From assembly GCA_050874385.1 (NCBI GenBank), contig JBNMKO010000002.1:1-64000 (forward strand): a stretch of DNA of 64,000 nucleotides. The letters run 5' to 3'. Below, one piece after another: positions 49,583-57,946 of the stretch. Source of the stretch: CAG-882 sp050874385 (GTDB lineage: Bacteria; Bacillota; Clostridia; Lachnospirales; Lachnospiraceae). The translations under genes were made by a program, and so were the position numbers. The notes below the pieces were generated by a model. That model was not told the DNA's origin. It did not search any database and saw only the letters and a program-made list of their open reading frames with translations. Every line of letters starts with the position of its first letter. Position 1 is the first letter of the stretch.

Positions 49583-50194
49583 TTACTGGTACTTTTCCAA
49601 AAGCGCCTTTGCTTCTGCTTGTGTCATTGTTCCCGCTTCAACTTCTGCGTCAGTATAGTTTTTAAGGGCATTGAACAGTTCTTCCTGTGTATCAAATGGG
49701 CCTATACTTTTGTAGGTACTCCCATCAAATACGAAAGTTTGGTACTGCTCAGGTCGTGTGTTACTGGGAATAGAAAAGAACAGTTGATCGTCACTTGAAG
49801 AAGCTCTTTTTCCTACCATTTTGCCTTCCAAAATGGATTTGAGAATTTCATCGTAACACGCAAGTGCTTCCGCCGCTTCTGCTTCTGTCCATTCTCCGGC
49901 ATCGACCAACTTCTGAATATTTTCCGTTTCGGTTTCAAGCCATGCGGAAAACTCATCGTAAGTGAAATAGTCGGTTTCCTTGATGGGAGAATAGCTTGCC
50001 CATGTTTTCCCCTCGTCTACGCTCTGCTGAATATCTGCTCCGCTTTGCCTGAAAAATACGGAGGATACCGGGGACTGCGTTTCGATAAGTGCTTGGGTAT
50101 CTGCCTCGGCATGGCCTTCATCAGCGAAAGCCGAGATACCACCGACACATAAAGAAAAGCACAGCAGAACAATAATTCCAAGTTTTTTCGCCAT
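49583..50194 (-). CDS. Secreted protein of a two-component module (copy 2)
   Basis: About 203 residues from ATG 50194, seven bases after GGAGGT. Signal peptide MAKKLGIIVLLCFSLCVGG with cleavage near SAFA. The mature part has TDYFTYDEFSAWLETE, a helical stretch EWTEAEAAEALACYDEILKSI, and SIGPFDTQEELFNAL followed by GTMTQAEAKALLEKY at the end. These blocks match the protein at 9479-10063, so the two are paralogues with similar gene order. No enzyme motif. It may serve as an extracytoplasmic modulator for the neighbouring kinase. Confidence 0.75.
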   Translation of the reverse strand: MAKKLGIIVLLCFSLCVGGISAFADEGHAEADTQALIETQSPVSSVFFRQSGADIQQSVDEGKTWASYSPIKETDYFTYDEFSAWLETETENIQKLVDAGEWTEAEAAEALACYDEILKSILEGKMVGKRASSSDDQLFFSIPSNTRPEQYQTFVFDGSTYKSIGPFDTQEELFNALKNYTDAEVEAGTMTQAEAKALLEKYQ

Positions 50195-50282
50195 AGATTT
50201 TACCTCCTTCATTTTAGTAGTTGGCGTTTTACCTCCTTTCACAGATATAGTACACTCTCTATGTTGGAGGATTATAAAATCA

Positions 50283-50295
50283 ATGTTGTGCCAGT
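50283..50295 (-). promoter_or_regulatory. Shared 13-bp motif upstream of the secreted-protein gene
   Basis: Minus strand ACTGGCACAACAT, six bases before TTATAAT-like sequence. The identical 13-mer occurs at 52180-52192 upstream of the response-regulator gene. Position near the -35 region in both suits binding by the module's regulator. Confidence 0.5.
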
Positions 50296-50311
50296 GTTGA
50301 ACAAAAGAAAT

Positions 50312-50352
50312 CTCTGCTTTTCCTGCGGAAATCGAAAAGCAGAGACTTTTTT
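50312..50352. terminator. Stem-loop after the kinase gene, bidirectional
   Basis: CTCTGCTTTTC (50312-50322) pairs perfectly with GAAAAGCAGAG (50334-50344). T-rich tracts lie on both sides, so it can end the kinase transcript on the minus strand and leave the secreted-protein gene under its own promoter. Confidence 0.75.
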
Positions 50353-51473
50353 CAAAACTGTATTGTAAAACTCATGCCTCTATCGTTTGGCATGGGAACA
50401 AACTGATATTTCAAGTGCAATTTATCCAAAATTGTCTGGACAATGTATAGACCGAGCCCATTTCCCCCGGTTGCTTGGCTATGGGCTAAATCTGGACGAT
50501 AAAATGGCTCAAATATGTGTTGTAGCTGTTCGGGCGGTAATACACTACATTCGTTAGAAATCGATAGCCTATTTTTATCAAATACAACTGATATTGATTG
50601 TCCAGCCTCCGTATAGTTGACCGCATTTGAAAGGATATTCGAGATTGCTTTTTTCAACTGTCCCTCTGGAAGATATACGAAAGCATCACTTGAAAGCTCT
50701 ATTTTGAATTTAACTCCCTTAGCTTCTGCAATTAGGCGATACGGCTCACACAGTTCTGTAAGGAGGGCTCTCAATGAAAAGTTGCTGCATGGCTCATTAT
50801 TGCCTTGTGTTTGCAAGCGTGAAGCATTAAGTATATCTCTAATCATGCCCCCAAGCTGTTCAGTAATTTCTTTGCACTTGGGCAAATAGGTTTCATAATC
50901 ACGGTATTCCCCAATGCCTAAAATCATATTTTCCAATGTCGCATTTAGCTCTGTGACAGGTGTTTTTAATTCATGGGACGCTGTTCGGAGAAAATCAATC
51001 TTCTCTTTTTCTGCAAGACTGACTTTCTCTTTTTCCAATTCCAGATTGCGGATAGTCAAAAGTAAGGATTGATATAAATTGTTAATATCAGTAGCTAAAA
51101 CTCCAATTTCATCCTTTGACGATACAATCGCTTTTGCGTCTGGCTCCAATTTCGACATTTGATTAGCGGATTTTGAGAGCGACAAAATCGGAGTGGTTAT
51201 GCCTTTGGAAAAGAAGTATGAAAACAATGCCGATATAGCGACGCAACAGAGTATAGAAATCGGAAATGTTTTCAACATGGTTTGAGTAATGAGCCGGGGC
51301 ATATCTACTTCTGACAAAGTGCTCGCCCTTGCATTTGTCACTAATATATTCGTGACAAGAACATTTTGAGTCGGCGCAATCAGGAAAATCAATAAGTGCG
51401 CTATAAAGGAAATTAAAAGCATCATTACAAATGTAAATAAGAATATCTTGGGGAATAATTTCATCTTTTTCAT
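50352..51473 (-). CDS. Membrane sensor histidine kinase (copy 2 of the module)
   Basis: 373 residues, ATG overlapping the regulator stop by four bases. Membrane helices at about 10-32 and 72-92 enclose a short extracytoplasmic part of about 40 residues, much shorter than in copy 1. HAMP at about 93-145, phosphoacceptor TASHELKTPVTELN near 167, N-box LKKAISNILSNAVNYT, G-box GGNGLGLYIVQTIL. It shares gene order with the module at 9.5-12.3 kb but the sensor parts differ, so signals may differ as well. Confidence 0.93.
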   Translation of the reverse strand: MKKMKLFPKIFLFTFVMMLLISFIAHLLIFLIAPTQNVLVTNILVTNARASTLSEVDMPRLITQTMLKTFPISILCCVAISALFSYFFSKGITTPILSLSKSANQMSKLEPDAKAIVSSKDEIGVLATDINNLYQSLLLTIRNLELEKEKVSLAEKEKIDFLRTASHELKTPVTELNATLENMILGIGEYRDYETYLPKCKEITEQLGGMIRDILNASRLQTQGNNEPCSNFSLRALLTELCEPYRLIAEAKGVKFKIELSSDAFVYLPEGQLKKAISNILSNAVNYTEAGQSISVVFDKNRLSISNECSVLPPEQLQHIFEPFYRPDLAHSQATGGNGLGLYIVQTILDKLHLKYQFVPMPNDRGMSFTIQF

Positions 51474-52141
51474 ATTCCTTGTCCCATCTCAAGCTTGTAG
51501 CCGATTCCTTTAACCGTTGTTATGCAATCCAAACGTAGTTTTTTGCGGATATTGCGAATATAAGCATCTATTGTGCGGTCAATTACATCACAATCATACC
51601 CCCATACTTCGTCCAGAATTTGATTGCGAGACAACACTAACCCCTTATTGTCGATCAAGACTTTCAAGATTTCCAGTTCTTTTGGAGTAATGTCTATCTT
51701 GCCATTTTCATCATTGGCTGTATATCCAGAAAAATCGACGGTAATATCTCCAAGTTTAACCGTATTAACAGCAGGCTTGTTCTGGCTTCTGCGAAGTAAC
51801 GCAGTAATCCGTTTCCCTAAAATGAGCATAGAAAAGGGCTTTGTTATATAATCGTCTGCCATTTCATCAAAACTGTTGGATTGTGTATATTCATCGTCAA
51901 GTGCAGTAAGCATTATTACAGGAATATTGCTGATTTTCCTGATTTCATGCAGAACAACGATACCCGACATTTCGGGAAGCATAATATCCAGAACAATTAT
52001 ATCCAGTTCTTTTTCATGGAATATTTTTAGCGCCTCACTACCAGTAAAAGCGGAAAAGAGTGTATGCCCTGCCTCTTTCATATACTCACATATCGCCTTG
52101 TTTGTACCTTGATTATCTTCTACAATTAAAATCTTCGCCAT
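51470..52141 (-). CDS. OmpR-type response regulator (copy 2 of the module)
   Basis: About 223 residues from ATG 52141, seven bases after GGGAGGT. Receiver with E-D near residue 7-8, phosphorylated Asp in IIVLDIMLPEMSG, and DYITKPFS; winged helix ending in TTVKGIGYKLEM. The upstream region has ACTGGCACAACAT and a further ACTGG copy 16 bases away, which may be regulator half-sites. Confidence 0.95.
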   Translation of the reverse strand: MAKILIVEDNQGTNKAICEYMKEAGHTLFSAFTGSEALKIFHEKELDIIVLDIMLPEMSGIVVLHEIRKISNIPVIMLTALDDEYTQSNSFDEMADDYITKPFSMLILGKRITALLRRSQNKPAVNTVKLGDITVDFSGYTANDENGKIDITPKELEILKVLIDNKGLVLSRNQILDEVWGYDCDVIDRTIDAYIRNIRKKLRLDCITTVKGIGYKLEMGQGI

Positions 52142-52179
52142 TAAGAGCACCTCCCGTATTTGAATAGAATACCAGTACT

Positions 52180-52192
52180 ATGTTGTGCCAGT
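52180..52192 (-). promoter_or_regulatory. Shared 13-bp motif upstream of the response-regulator gene
   Basis: Identical to the motif at 50283-50295 (minus strand). ACTGG recurs at 52176-52172, so the site may be a tandem. Autoregulation by the module's regulator is the simplest reading. Confidence 0.5.
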
Positions 52193-52501
52193 ATGAAGTT
52201 TCCGAGAAAATTATATCTTGTATGCCGCACCTGTGCAAATAAGGATTAATGCAAAAAATATTTAATGCTTTTTGAGCATAATACATCATGTGATATAAGT
52301 ATTAGACATGGCACTACATAAGCATTTATAATTAATCTGTAATTTGAATGTGGACTGTATATGCAGTTTGCATTTAAGGGAAATAATAGTTTTGCAGTGC
52401 AAAATTATTGGTAAATTTAGTTGCATATTAATTGTTATGGATAATTGAATAGCTGTTTGGTTTCGAGGTTATCTATGAATTTTTTTAATGGAGGTATTTC
52501 A
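52193..52501. other. Intergenic region before the aldo-keto reductase gene
   Basis: AT-rich; no gene seen. The 3' end carries the GGAGGT site of the reductase gene at 52490-52495. I found no convincing operator, and no flanking repeat that would mark the outer border of the module. Confidence 0.3.
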
Positions 52502-53365
52502 ATGTATAATCAGACAATAACATTAAATAATGGTGTAAAAATTCCACAGCTTGGGCTTGGAACATGGTTTATTGATGACGATAAGGCAGCGGATGAGGTA
52601 AAGGCGGCAGTGAAGATTGGTTACAGACATATCGACACGGCGCAGGCGTATGGAAATGAGCGCGGAGTTGGCGAGGGCGTGAGGAATTGTGGTATTCCAA
52701 GGGAAGATTTGTTCGTTGTGTCGAAGGTTGCGGCAGAGCACAAGAGCTACGAGCTTGCGGTAAAGAGCATTGACGAGACGCTTGAGAAGATGGGGCTTGA
52801 CTATCTTGACATGATGATTATTCACAGCCCACAGCCTTGGGTTGAGGTAAATCAGTCGGATAACAGATATGTCGAGGGCAACAGAGAGGTGTGGAGAGCT
52901 CTTGAGGATGCTTACAAGGCTGGAAAATTGAAGGCAATCGGCGTATCTAATTTCCAGATTGGAGACATAGAGAGCCTTATGGAGACGGCAGAGATTAAGC
53001 CTATGGTAAACCAAATTCTTCTCCATATCAGCAACACACCATTGGAGCTTGTCGAGTATTGCACAAAGAATGGCATAGCTGTCGAGGCATATTCGCCTAT
53101 TGCTCATGGTGTGATTTTAAATCAGCCTGAGATTAAGGCGATGGCGGACAAGTACGGCGTGACAGTTCCACAGCTTTGCATAAGATATACTTTGCAGCTT
53201 GGAGCAATATCACTTCCAAAGACGGCGAACCCTGACCACATGGAGAGCAATGCGCAGGTTGACTTTGAAATCAGCGAAGAGGATATGGAGACACTTAAAA
53301 ACTTCAAGAAGATTGAAAGCTACGGGGAGAGCAGCGGATTTCCTGTATATGGCGGAAAATTGTAA
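52502..53365 (+). CDS. Aldo/keto reductase
   Basis: 287 residues from ATG 52502, six bases after GGAGGT. AKR signatures are intact: LGLGTWFIDDDKAADEVKAAVKIGYRHIDTAQAYGNERGVGEG with the catalytic Asp and Tyr, VVSKVAAEH with Lys, MMIIHSPQPW with His, and KAIGVSNFQ. Uses NADPH to reduce aldehydes or ketones. A RibD-like reductase gene follows 38 bases later on the same strand, hinting at a shared redox task. Confidence 0.95.
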   Translation: MYNQTITLNNGVKIPQLGLGTWFIDDDKAADEVKAAVKIGYRHIDTAQAYGNERGVGEGVRNCGIPREDLFVVSKVAAEHKSYELAVKSIDETLEKMGLDYLDMMIIHSPQPWVEVNQSDNRYVEGNREVWRALEDAYKAGKLKAIGVSNFQIGDIESLMETAEIKPMVNQILLHISNTPLELVEYCTKNGIAVEAYSPIAHGVILNQPEIKAMADKYGVTVPQLCIRYTLQLGAISLPKTANPDHMESNAQVDFEISEEDMETLKNFKKIESYGESSGFPVYGGKL

Positions 53366-53403
53366 AAAGAAATAGATAAAAGCACAATAGAAAGAGGTAA
53401 GAT

Positions 53404-54078
53404 ATGAAAAGACCATACACAATATGCCACATGATGGTATCATTAGATGGAAGAATTGACTGTGCGATGACATCAAAACTTCGCGGTGTTGACGATTATT
53501 ACACAACCTTAAACGAGATAAATGTGCCAACAACAGTCAGCGGAAGGGTGACGGCGGAGCTTGAGCTTGCCGAGCCGGGATTTTTTGAGCCGAAAAATAA
53601 TGAGATATATGGAAAAGAAGGATTTTCAAAGAAGGCTGATGCAGCCGGATATGAGGTAATCATAGATACAAACGGTAAGCTTTTGTGGAACGATGCGGCG
53701 AACATGAGTAAGCCATACCTTATCATAATGAGCGAGAAGGTAAAGAAAGAATATCTTGATTATCTCGATGGCAGACATATCTCATGGATTGTCTGTGGAA
53801 AAGATGCAGTTGATTTAGAGAGGGCATCACAGATATTAGCGGAGGAATTTAATGTAACGAGAATGGGAATTGTCGGCGGGGCAAAGATAAACACAGCATA
53901 TCTTGAAGCCGGACTTCTCGATGAAATAAGTATCCTTATCGGTGCGGGAATTGACGGCAGAGGCGGTATGCCGGCGGTGTTTGACGGGCTTGATATGTCA
54001 CATGATGTTACAGCTCTAAAGCTTATTGACGTGAAAAAATTTGACAGCGATGCGGTGTGGATAAGGTATAAGTGTTAA
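53404..54078 (+). CDS. RibD C-terminal/dihydrofolate reductase-like protein
   Basis: 224 residues after AGAAAGAGG. The RibD_C fold is seen in YTICHMMVSLDGRIDCAMTS, DTNGKLLWN, GGAKINTAYLEAGLLDEISILI and the C-terminal strand VWIRYKC. Stand-alone proteins of this type reduce pterin- or flavin-related substrates with NADPH, or remain uncharacterised. A stem-loop at 54090-54147 probably ends the transcript. Confidence 0.88.
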   Translation: MKRPYTICHMMVSLDGRIDCAMTSKLRGVDDYYTTLNEINVPTTVSGRVTAELELAEPGFFEPKNNEIYGKEGFSKKADAAGYEVIIDTNGKLLWNDAANMSKPYLIIMSEKVKKEYLDYLDGRHISWIVCGKDAVDLERASQILAEEFNVTRMGIVGGAKINTAYLEAGLLDEISILIGAGIDGRGGMPAVFDGLDMSHDVTALKLIDVKKFDSDAVWIRYKC

Positions 54079-54091
54079 TTAAAAAATGTTT

Positions 54092-54147
54092 TAAAGGTCT
54101 CCTTTTTGTTGGACACATACAAGTCCGATGATGAGGGGACTTTTTTA
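54092..54147 (+). terminator. Compound stem-loop terminator after the RibD-like gene
   Basis: AAAGGTCTCC pairs with GGGGACTTTT (two weak pairs) around an inner hairpin TTGGAC/GTCCGA; six T follow. Confidence 0.65.
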
Positions 54148-54268
54148 TGTAATAGGAAACTTCGTTCCTATTACACAAAAACGCTCCGCGGGGATGCGCA
54201 CTGCGGCGTACAATGTAGATGTCGCAAGCGACCGCCGCAGGCGCGAGAATGTGCCAAGGCACATTCTT
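54148..54268. repeat. Chain of strong palindromes (structured repeat or RNA)
   Basis: Three consecutive units: (1) TGTAATAGGAA 54148-54158 with its complement 54165-54175, loop ACTTCG; (2) CTGCGGCG 54201-54208 with CGCCGCAG 54233-54240, enclosing TACA-A-TGTA (54209-54217) and GTCGC-AA-GCGAC (54221-54232), a three-way junction; (3) AGAATGTGCC 54246-54255 with GGCACATTCT 54258-54267. The GC content is far above that of the flanks. A smaller relative with GAAACTTCGTTTC lies at 20823. It sits upstream of the LytTR operon. Confidence 0.7.
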
Positions 54269-54357
54269 TGTTATTGAAAAAAATAGTGGCGATTTCACGC
54301 GAATGGCTGTATTATAAAATAATGAATTTTATAAGTAATTGGAGTTAAAAAATAATT

Positions 54358-55053
54358 ATGAATTACAATATAGCAATCTGTGACGACAGCGCAGCCGACA
54401 GAAAATACATATCAGATATGGTGGACGATTGGGCGGCAGGGACAGGAAATACCATCAATAAGGTGATGTTTGAGTCCGCCGAGAATTTCATGTTCTGTTA
54501 TGCTGACAAAAAAGATTATGATATACTTCTGCTCGATGTGGAGATGGGAGAAATGAACGGTGTGGATATGGCGAAAAAGCTTCGCGAGCAGGATGACGGT
54601 ATTCAGATTGTGTTTATAACAGGGTATTCGGATTACATAGCGGATGGCTACGACGTTGCGGCACTGCATTATCTTATGAAGCCCGTGAAAAAGGAAAAGC
54701 TGTTTACGGTTCTTGACAGGGCAGTGGAAAAGCTTTCTAAGAATGAAAAAATGATAAATATAGAGATTGCCGGAGAACTTGTGCGAATACCGATATATCA
54801 GATAAGATATGCTGACGTTATGGCAAATTATGTGACGGTTCATGCCGTACAGGATTACACATTTAAGATGACGCTCGGAGAATTGCAGAAAGAACTTGAT
54901 GAGCGTTTTTTCCGCGTGAGCCGCTCGTATATTGTAAATCTAACACAGATAAGCCGCGTCACAAGAACACAGATAAAGCTTGCGGACGGTTGTGAAATAC
55001 CACTTCCGAGAGGGGCGTTTGATGCGGTGAACAGGGCGATAATAAATTTATAG
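54358..55053 (+). CDS. LytTR-type response regulator
   Basis: 231 residues. Receiver with D-D near residue 8-9, phosphorylated Asp in ILLLDVEMGEMNGVDMA and Lys in YLMKPVKK; LytTR DNA-binding domain from about 130 with IPIYQIRYADVMANYVTVHAV, FFRVSRSYIVNLTQISRV and CEIPLPRGAFDAVNRAI. AgrA-like regulators bind paired direct repeats to control secreted peptides and exporters. No obvious ribosome site beyond GGAG at 54341-54344. The partner kinase follows and then ABC exporter genes. Confidence 0.95.
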   Translation: MNYNIAICDDSAADRKYISDMVDDWAAGTGNTINKVMFESAENFMFCYADKKDYDILLLDVEMGEMNGVDMAKKLREQDDGIQIVFITGYSDYIADGYDVAALHYLMKPVKKEKLFTVLDRAVEKLSKNEKMINIEIAGELVRIPIYQIRYADVMANYVTVHAVQDYTFKMTLGELQKELDERFFRVSRSYIVNLTQISRVTRTQIKLADGCEIPLPRGAFDAVNRAIINL

Positions 55054-55124
55054 TAAATTTTACAACTGTTTGGCAATATATTTGAGATTAATATTACTTA
55101 AAGACAATTAATAGGGGGAACAGC

Positions 55125-55787
55125 ATGTCATTTTTTTCAAAGAAGATAGATAAACAGCTCGCCGCATACCAGCAGGAGCTTATTGAGACGCACTACCGCG
55201 AGGTGGACAATATGTACCGTCAGATACGCGGCTGGCGGCATGACTACCGCAACCATATACAGACGATGAAGGCTTATGCCGCGGCGGGTGATTTTGATGC
55301 CATAAAAAATTACCTCGATTTGCTCGACGAGGATTTGACAACGGTTGACACTGTAATTAAGACGGGAAACCCGATGACGGATGCGATACTTAATTCCAAG
55401 ATTTCACTTGCAAAGTCAAAGGATATCAATGTCGTTGCGGATGCGCATATTCCGCTTAAATTAAAGACATCGGAGATTGATTTGTGCTGTATTATAGGAA
55501 ATCTTTTTGACAATGCGATTGATGCGAGCATGAAGCTGCCAAAGGAGCAGAGAATGATAAGGGTTTATATGGATATGAAAAATACGCAGCTCTACATTTC
55601 ATTTACCAATTTTACTGCGGGAAAAAAGATGAAAAAGGAAGGAAAACTGTTTCGCAGTACCAAGGGCGAGGGTCATGGCTTCGGTCTGGTGAGAATTGAT
55701 GCGATAGTGGACAGGCTTGACGGGTACTTAAGCCGCAACAGTGAGGATGGCGCGTTCACTACAGAAATACTTTTGCCGCAGATATAA
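55125..55787 (+). CDS. AgrC-like histidine kinase core without membrane sensor
   Basis: 220 residues. The dimerisation/phosphotransfer part reads YRQIRGWRHDYRNHIQTMKAY, with the HPK10-type H-D-x-R-N-H box near residue 40, and the ATPase part has LCCIIGNLFDNAIDASMKL and GHGFGLVRIDAIVDRLDG. The six membrane helices usual for AgrC are missing; a soluble helix precedes the box. Either sensing is cytosolic or another protein provides the signal. It lies 71 bases after the regulator gene. Confidence 0.9.
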   Translation: MSFFSKKIDKQLAAYQQELIETHYREVDNMYRQIRGWRHDYRNHIQTMKAYAAAGDFDAIKNYLDLLDEDLTTVDTVIKTGNPMTDAILNSKISLAKSKDINVVADAHIPLKLKTSEIDLCCIIGNLFDNAIDASMKLPKEQRMIRVYMDMKNTQLYISFTNFTAGKKMKKEGKLFRSTKGEGHGFGLVRIDAIVDRLDGYLSRNSEDGAFTTEILLPQI

Positions 55788-55912
55788 TATGTGATTATTT
55801 GTTGTGAGTGTACACCGAAATGTCACTGTGATAGTGATATAATATACGATTATTTATTTTGAGTCTGCAAAGTAAAATTATATTTGCAGTTCATCCCCCG
55901 GAAAATACAATT

Positions 55913-55943
55913 CGTCCCCGAAATAATGCGGGGGCGTTTTTTT
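55913..55943 (+). terminator. Terminator after the AgrC-like gene
   Basis: CGTCCCCG (55913-55920) pairs with CGGGGGCG (55929-55936), then seven T. Separates the two-component genes from the exporter operon. Confidence 0.85.
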
Positions 55944-55974
55944 GTGATATATATTAGGTCATAAGAATTTTCTA

Positions 55975-56003
55975 TTGTATACACATGAAATTTGTATGCA
56001 CAT
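55975..56003 (+). promoter_or_regulatory. Direct repeat upstream of the first exporter gene
   Basis: TTGTATACACAT (55975-55986) and TTGTATGCACAT (55992-56003) differ at one base and start 17 bases apart, about 90 bases upstream of the exporter start. A palindrome CCATTTTATGG lies at 56034-56044. These are candidate binding sites for the LytTR regulator, though the spacing differs from the textbook case. Confidence 0.4.
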
Positions 56004-56092
56004 AAAATGTGTATTGGCATTATATGCGTATGTCCATTTTATGGAAATGTATACTTTTTTGAAAAATCTTATAGAGAGGATGGTGCGAAAGA

Positions 56093-57946
56093 TTGACTAA
56101 AAACAATACGAGCGAGAAAGAAAAAAATGAAAAGCCTAAGTACAACATGTTTCAAAATTCTTGGTTTATGGTAAAGACGGCATGGCAGATAAAGGAAAAG
56201 AAAATGATATTGATGTGTCTGCTGTCTGCTTTATTTGCGCTGACAACAAATATTTTGAACTTATATGTGGTGCCTGTAATACTCGGAACTGTTGAGAGAA
56301 GGGCAAGTGCAAAAGAACTTATTCTTGTAATAATGGCATTTACGCTTTGTACAATGCTTGTGTCGGCGGCGACGGCGTATGTTAATAACAATATTATTTA
56401 TACGAGAGTTACGATACGAAGCGCAATTCTCGGAATGGTAAACAGAAAAGCGGCAACAACCTCATATTCAAATGTTGTGACCGACAGGTTTAAGAGGGAC
56501 TACGAATATGCGTGCGTCAGCGTGCAGGAACAGCGCTCGGCGACAGAGGCAATATGGACGATATTTCAGGAATTGATAACGGATATTGCAGGCTTTGTGA
56601 TATACCTGAGCCTTCTGTCAAGCGTACAGCCTATGCTGTTTGTCGTGGTTTTCGTGACAGCAGTAATAAGCTATTTTGCAGGAAATTATGCAAACAGATA
56701 TTCATATAAGCATAATAAAGAGGGGGAAGAATATGAAAGTCATTTACAGTATATTTTAAAGACCGAGGATGAGCTTGGGGCAGCCAAGGATATAAGAATT
56801 TTCGGACTGAGAGGCTGGTTAGAGGAATTATATGCCAAGACCATGAAGGCATATATAGCATACAAGTCGAGAATTATGAATGTGTTTTTTTGCGTTGGGG
56901 TGATTGATATTGTGCTTACATTTGTCAGAAATGCAGCGGCATATATGTACCTTATCATATTGGTTGTAAACGGAAAAATAGATATTGCCACATTCCTTTT
57001 GCTTTTTACTGCTGTGGGCGGATTTGCACAGTGGGTTACGGGAATTTTGAAGGAATTTAACAACCTTCATTTGCAGTCAATCAACATATCAATCACTCGT
57101 GAATTTCTTGAATATGATGAGCCGTTCAAGTTCGATGATGGAGAGCATTTGGAGGCGGTTTCCGACAAAAAATATGAAATCAAACTCGAAAATGTATCAT
57201 TCAGATATCCAAGTGCAGATAAGGATACGTTGACCGACATTAATTTTACACTTCATCCGGGAGAAAAACTCGCCGTGGTGGGACTTAACGGTGCAGGAAA
57301 GACAACACTGATAAAGCTTGTATGCGGATTTTTAAATCCTACTAAGGGCAGGGTTTTGTTAAACGGAAAGGACATCTGTGATTTTAACAGGGCAGATTAT
57401 TATACAATGTTTTCGGCTGTGTTTCAGGAGTTTTTGCTGCTTCCCGGAACAATAGCGGAGAATATTGCACAGACGGATGAAAATATAGATATGTCCCGTG
57501 TAAAGCTGTGCGCGAAAAAAGCGGGAATTTCCGAAAAAATAGGGACATTAGCCGATGGCTATGAGACACATCTTAACAGGCAGGTTTACGAGGACGCGAT
57601 AATGCTGTCGGGAGGTGAAACGCAGTCACTTATGCTTGCAAGGGCATTGTATAAGGACGCTCCTTTTATTGTGCTCGATGAGCCTACTGCCGCACTTGAC
57701 CCTATTGCCGAGTCGCGGATGTATGAGAAGTATAATGAACTCACAAAGGGAAAAAGCTCGATATATATTTCGCACAGACTCGCATCGACCCGTTTCTGCG
57801 ACAGGATAATAATGCTCGGAAACTCAGGGATTATTGAGGAGGGCACACACGAAGAACTGTTAAAGAAAAACGGAGAGTACTATAAGCTGTATGAGATACA
57901 GAGCAGATACTACAGAGAGGAGGAGAAGAGTGATGGAGAGGAATAA
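56093..57946 (+). CDS. ABC exporter, pair 1 first subunit
   Basis: 617 residues from TTG 56093. Six membrane helices in about 30-320, then the ATPase domain with Walker A VGLNGAGKTTLIKL near 418, Q-loop FSAVFQEFLLLPGT, signature MLSGGETQSLMLARAL, Walker B FIVLDEPTAALDP and H-loop YISHRLAS. It overlaps the next gene by 14 bases, and the two probably form a heterodimer. The ATPase part is close to that of the third exporter (59847), while the membrane parts are more different. Peptide or lipid export is likely; no peptide gene is seen nearby. Confidence 0.93.
   Translation: MTKNNTSEKEKNEKPKYNMFQNSWFMVKTAWQIKEKKMILMCLLSALFALTTNILNLYVVPVILGTVERRASAKELILVIMAFTLCTMLVSAATAYVNNNIIYTRVTIRSAILGMVNRKAATTSYSNVVTDRFKRDYEYACVSVQEQRSATEAIWTIFQELITDIAGFVIYLSLLSSVQPMLFVVVFVTAVISYFAGNYANRYSYKHNKEGEEYESHLQYILKTEDELGAAKDIRIFGLRGWLEELYAKTMKAYIAYKSRIMNVFFCVGVIDIVLTFVRNAAAYMYLIILVVNGKIDIATFLLLFTAVGGFAQWVTGILKEFNNLHLQSINISITREFLEYDEPFKFDDGEHLEAVSDKKYEIKLENVSFRYPSADKDTLTDINFTLHPGEKLAVVGLNGAGKTTLIKLVCGFLNPTKGRVLLNGKDICDFNRADYYTMFSAVFQEFLLLPGTIAENIAQTDENIDMSRVKLCAKKAGISEKIGTLADGYETHLNRQVYEDAIMLSGGETQSLMLARALYKDAPFIVLDEPTAALDPIAESRMYEKYNELTKGKSSIYISHRLASTRFCDRIIMLGNSGIIEEGTHEELLKKNGEYYKLYEIQSRYYREEEKSDGEE

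Noticed and set aside
49402..49798. Two overlapping + strand frames of 87 and 98 codons
   Set aside because: They lie antisense to the decayed sigma-like gene and the secreted-protein gene and have no ribosome sites.
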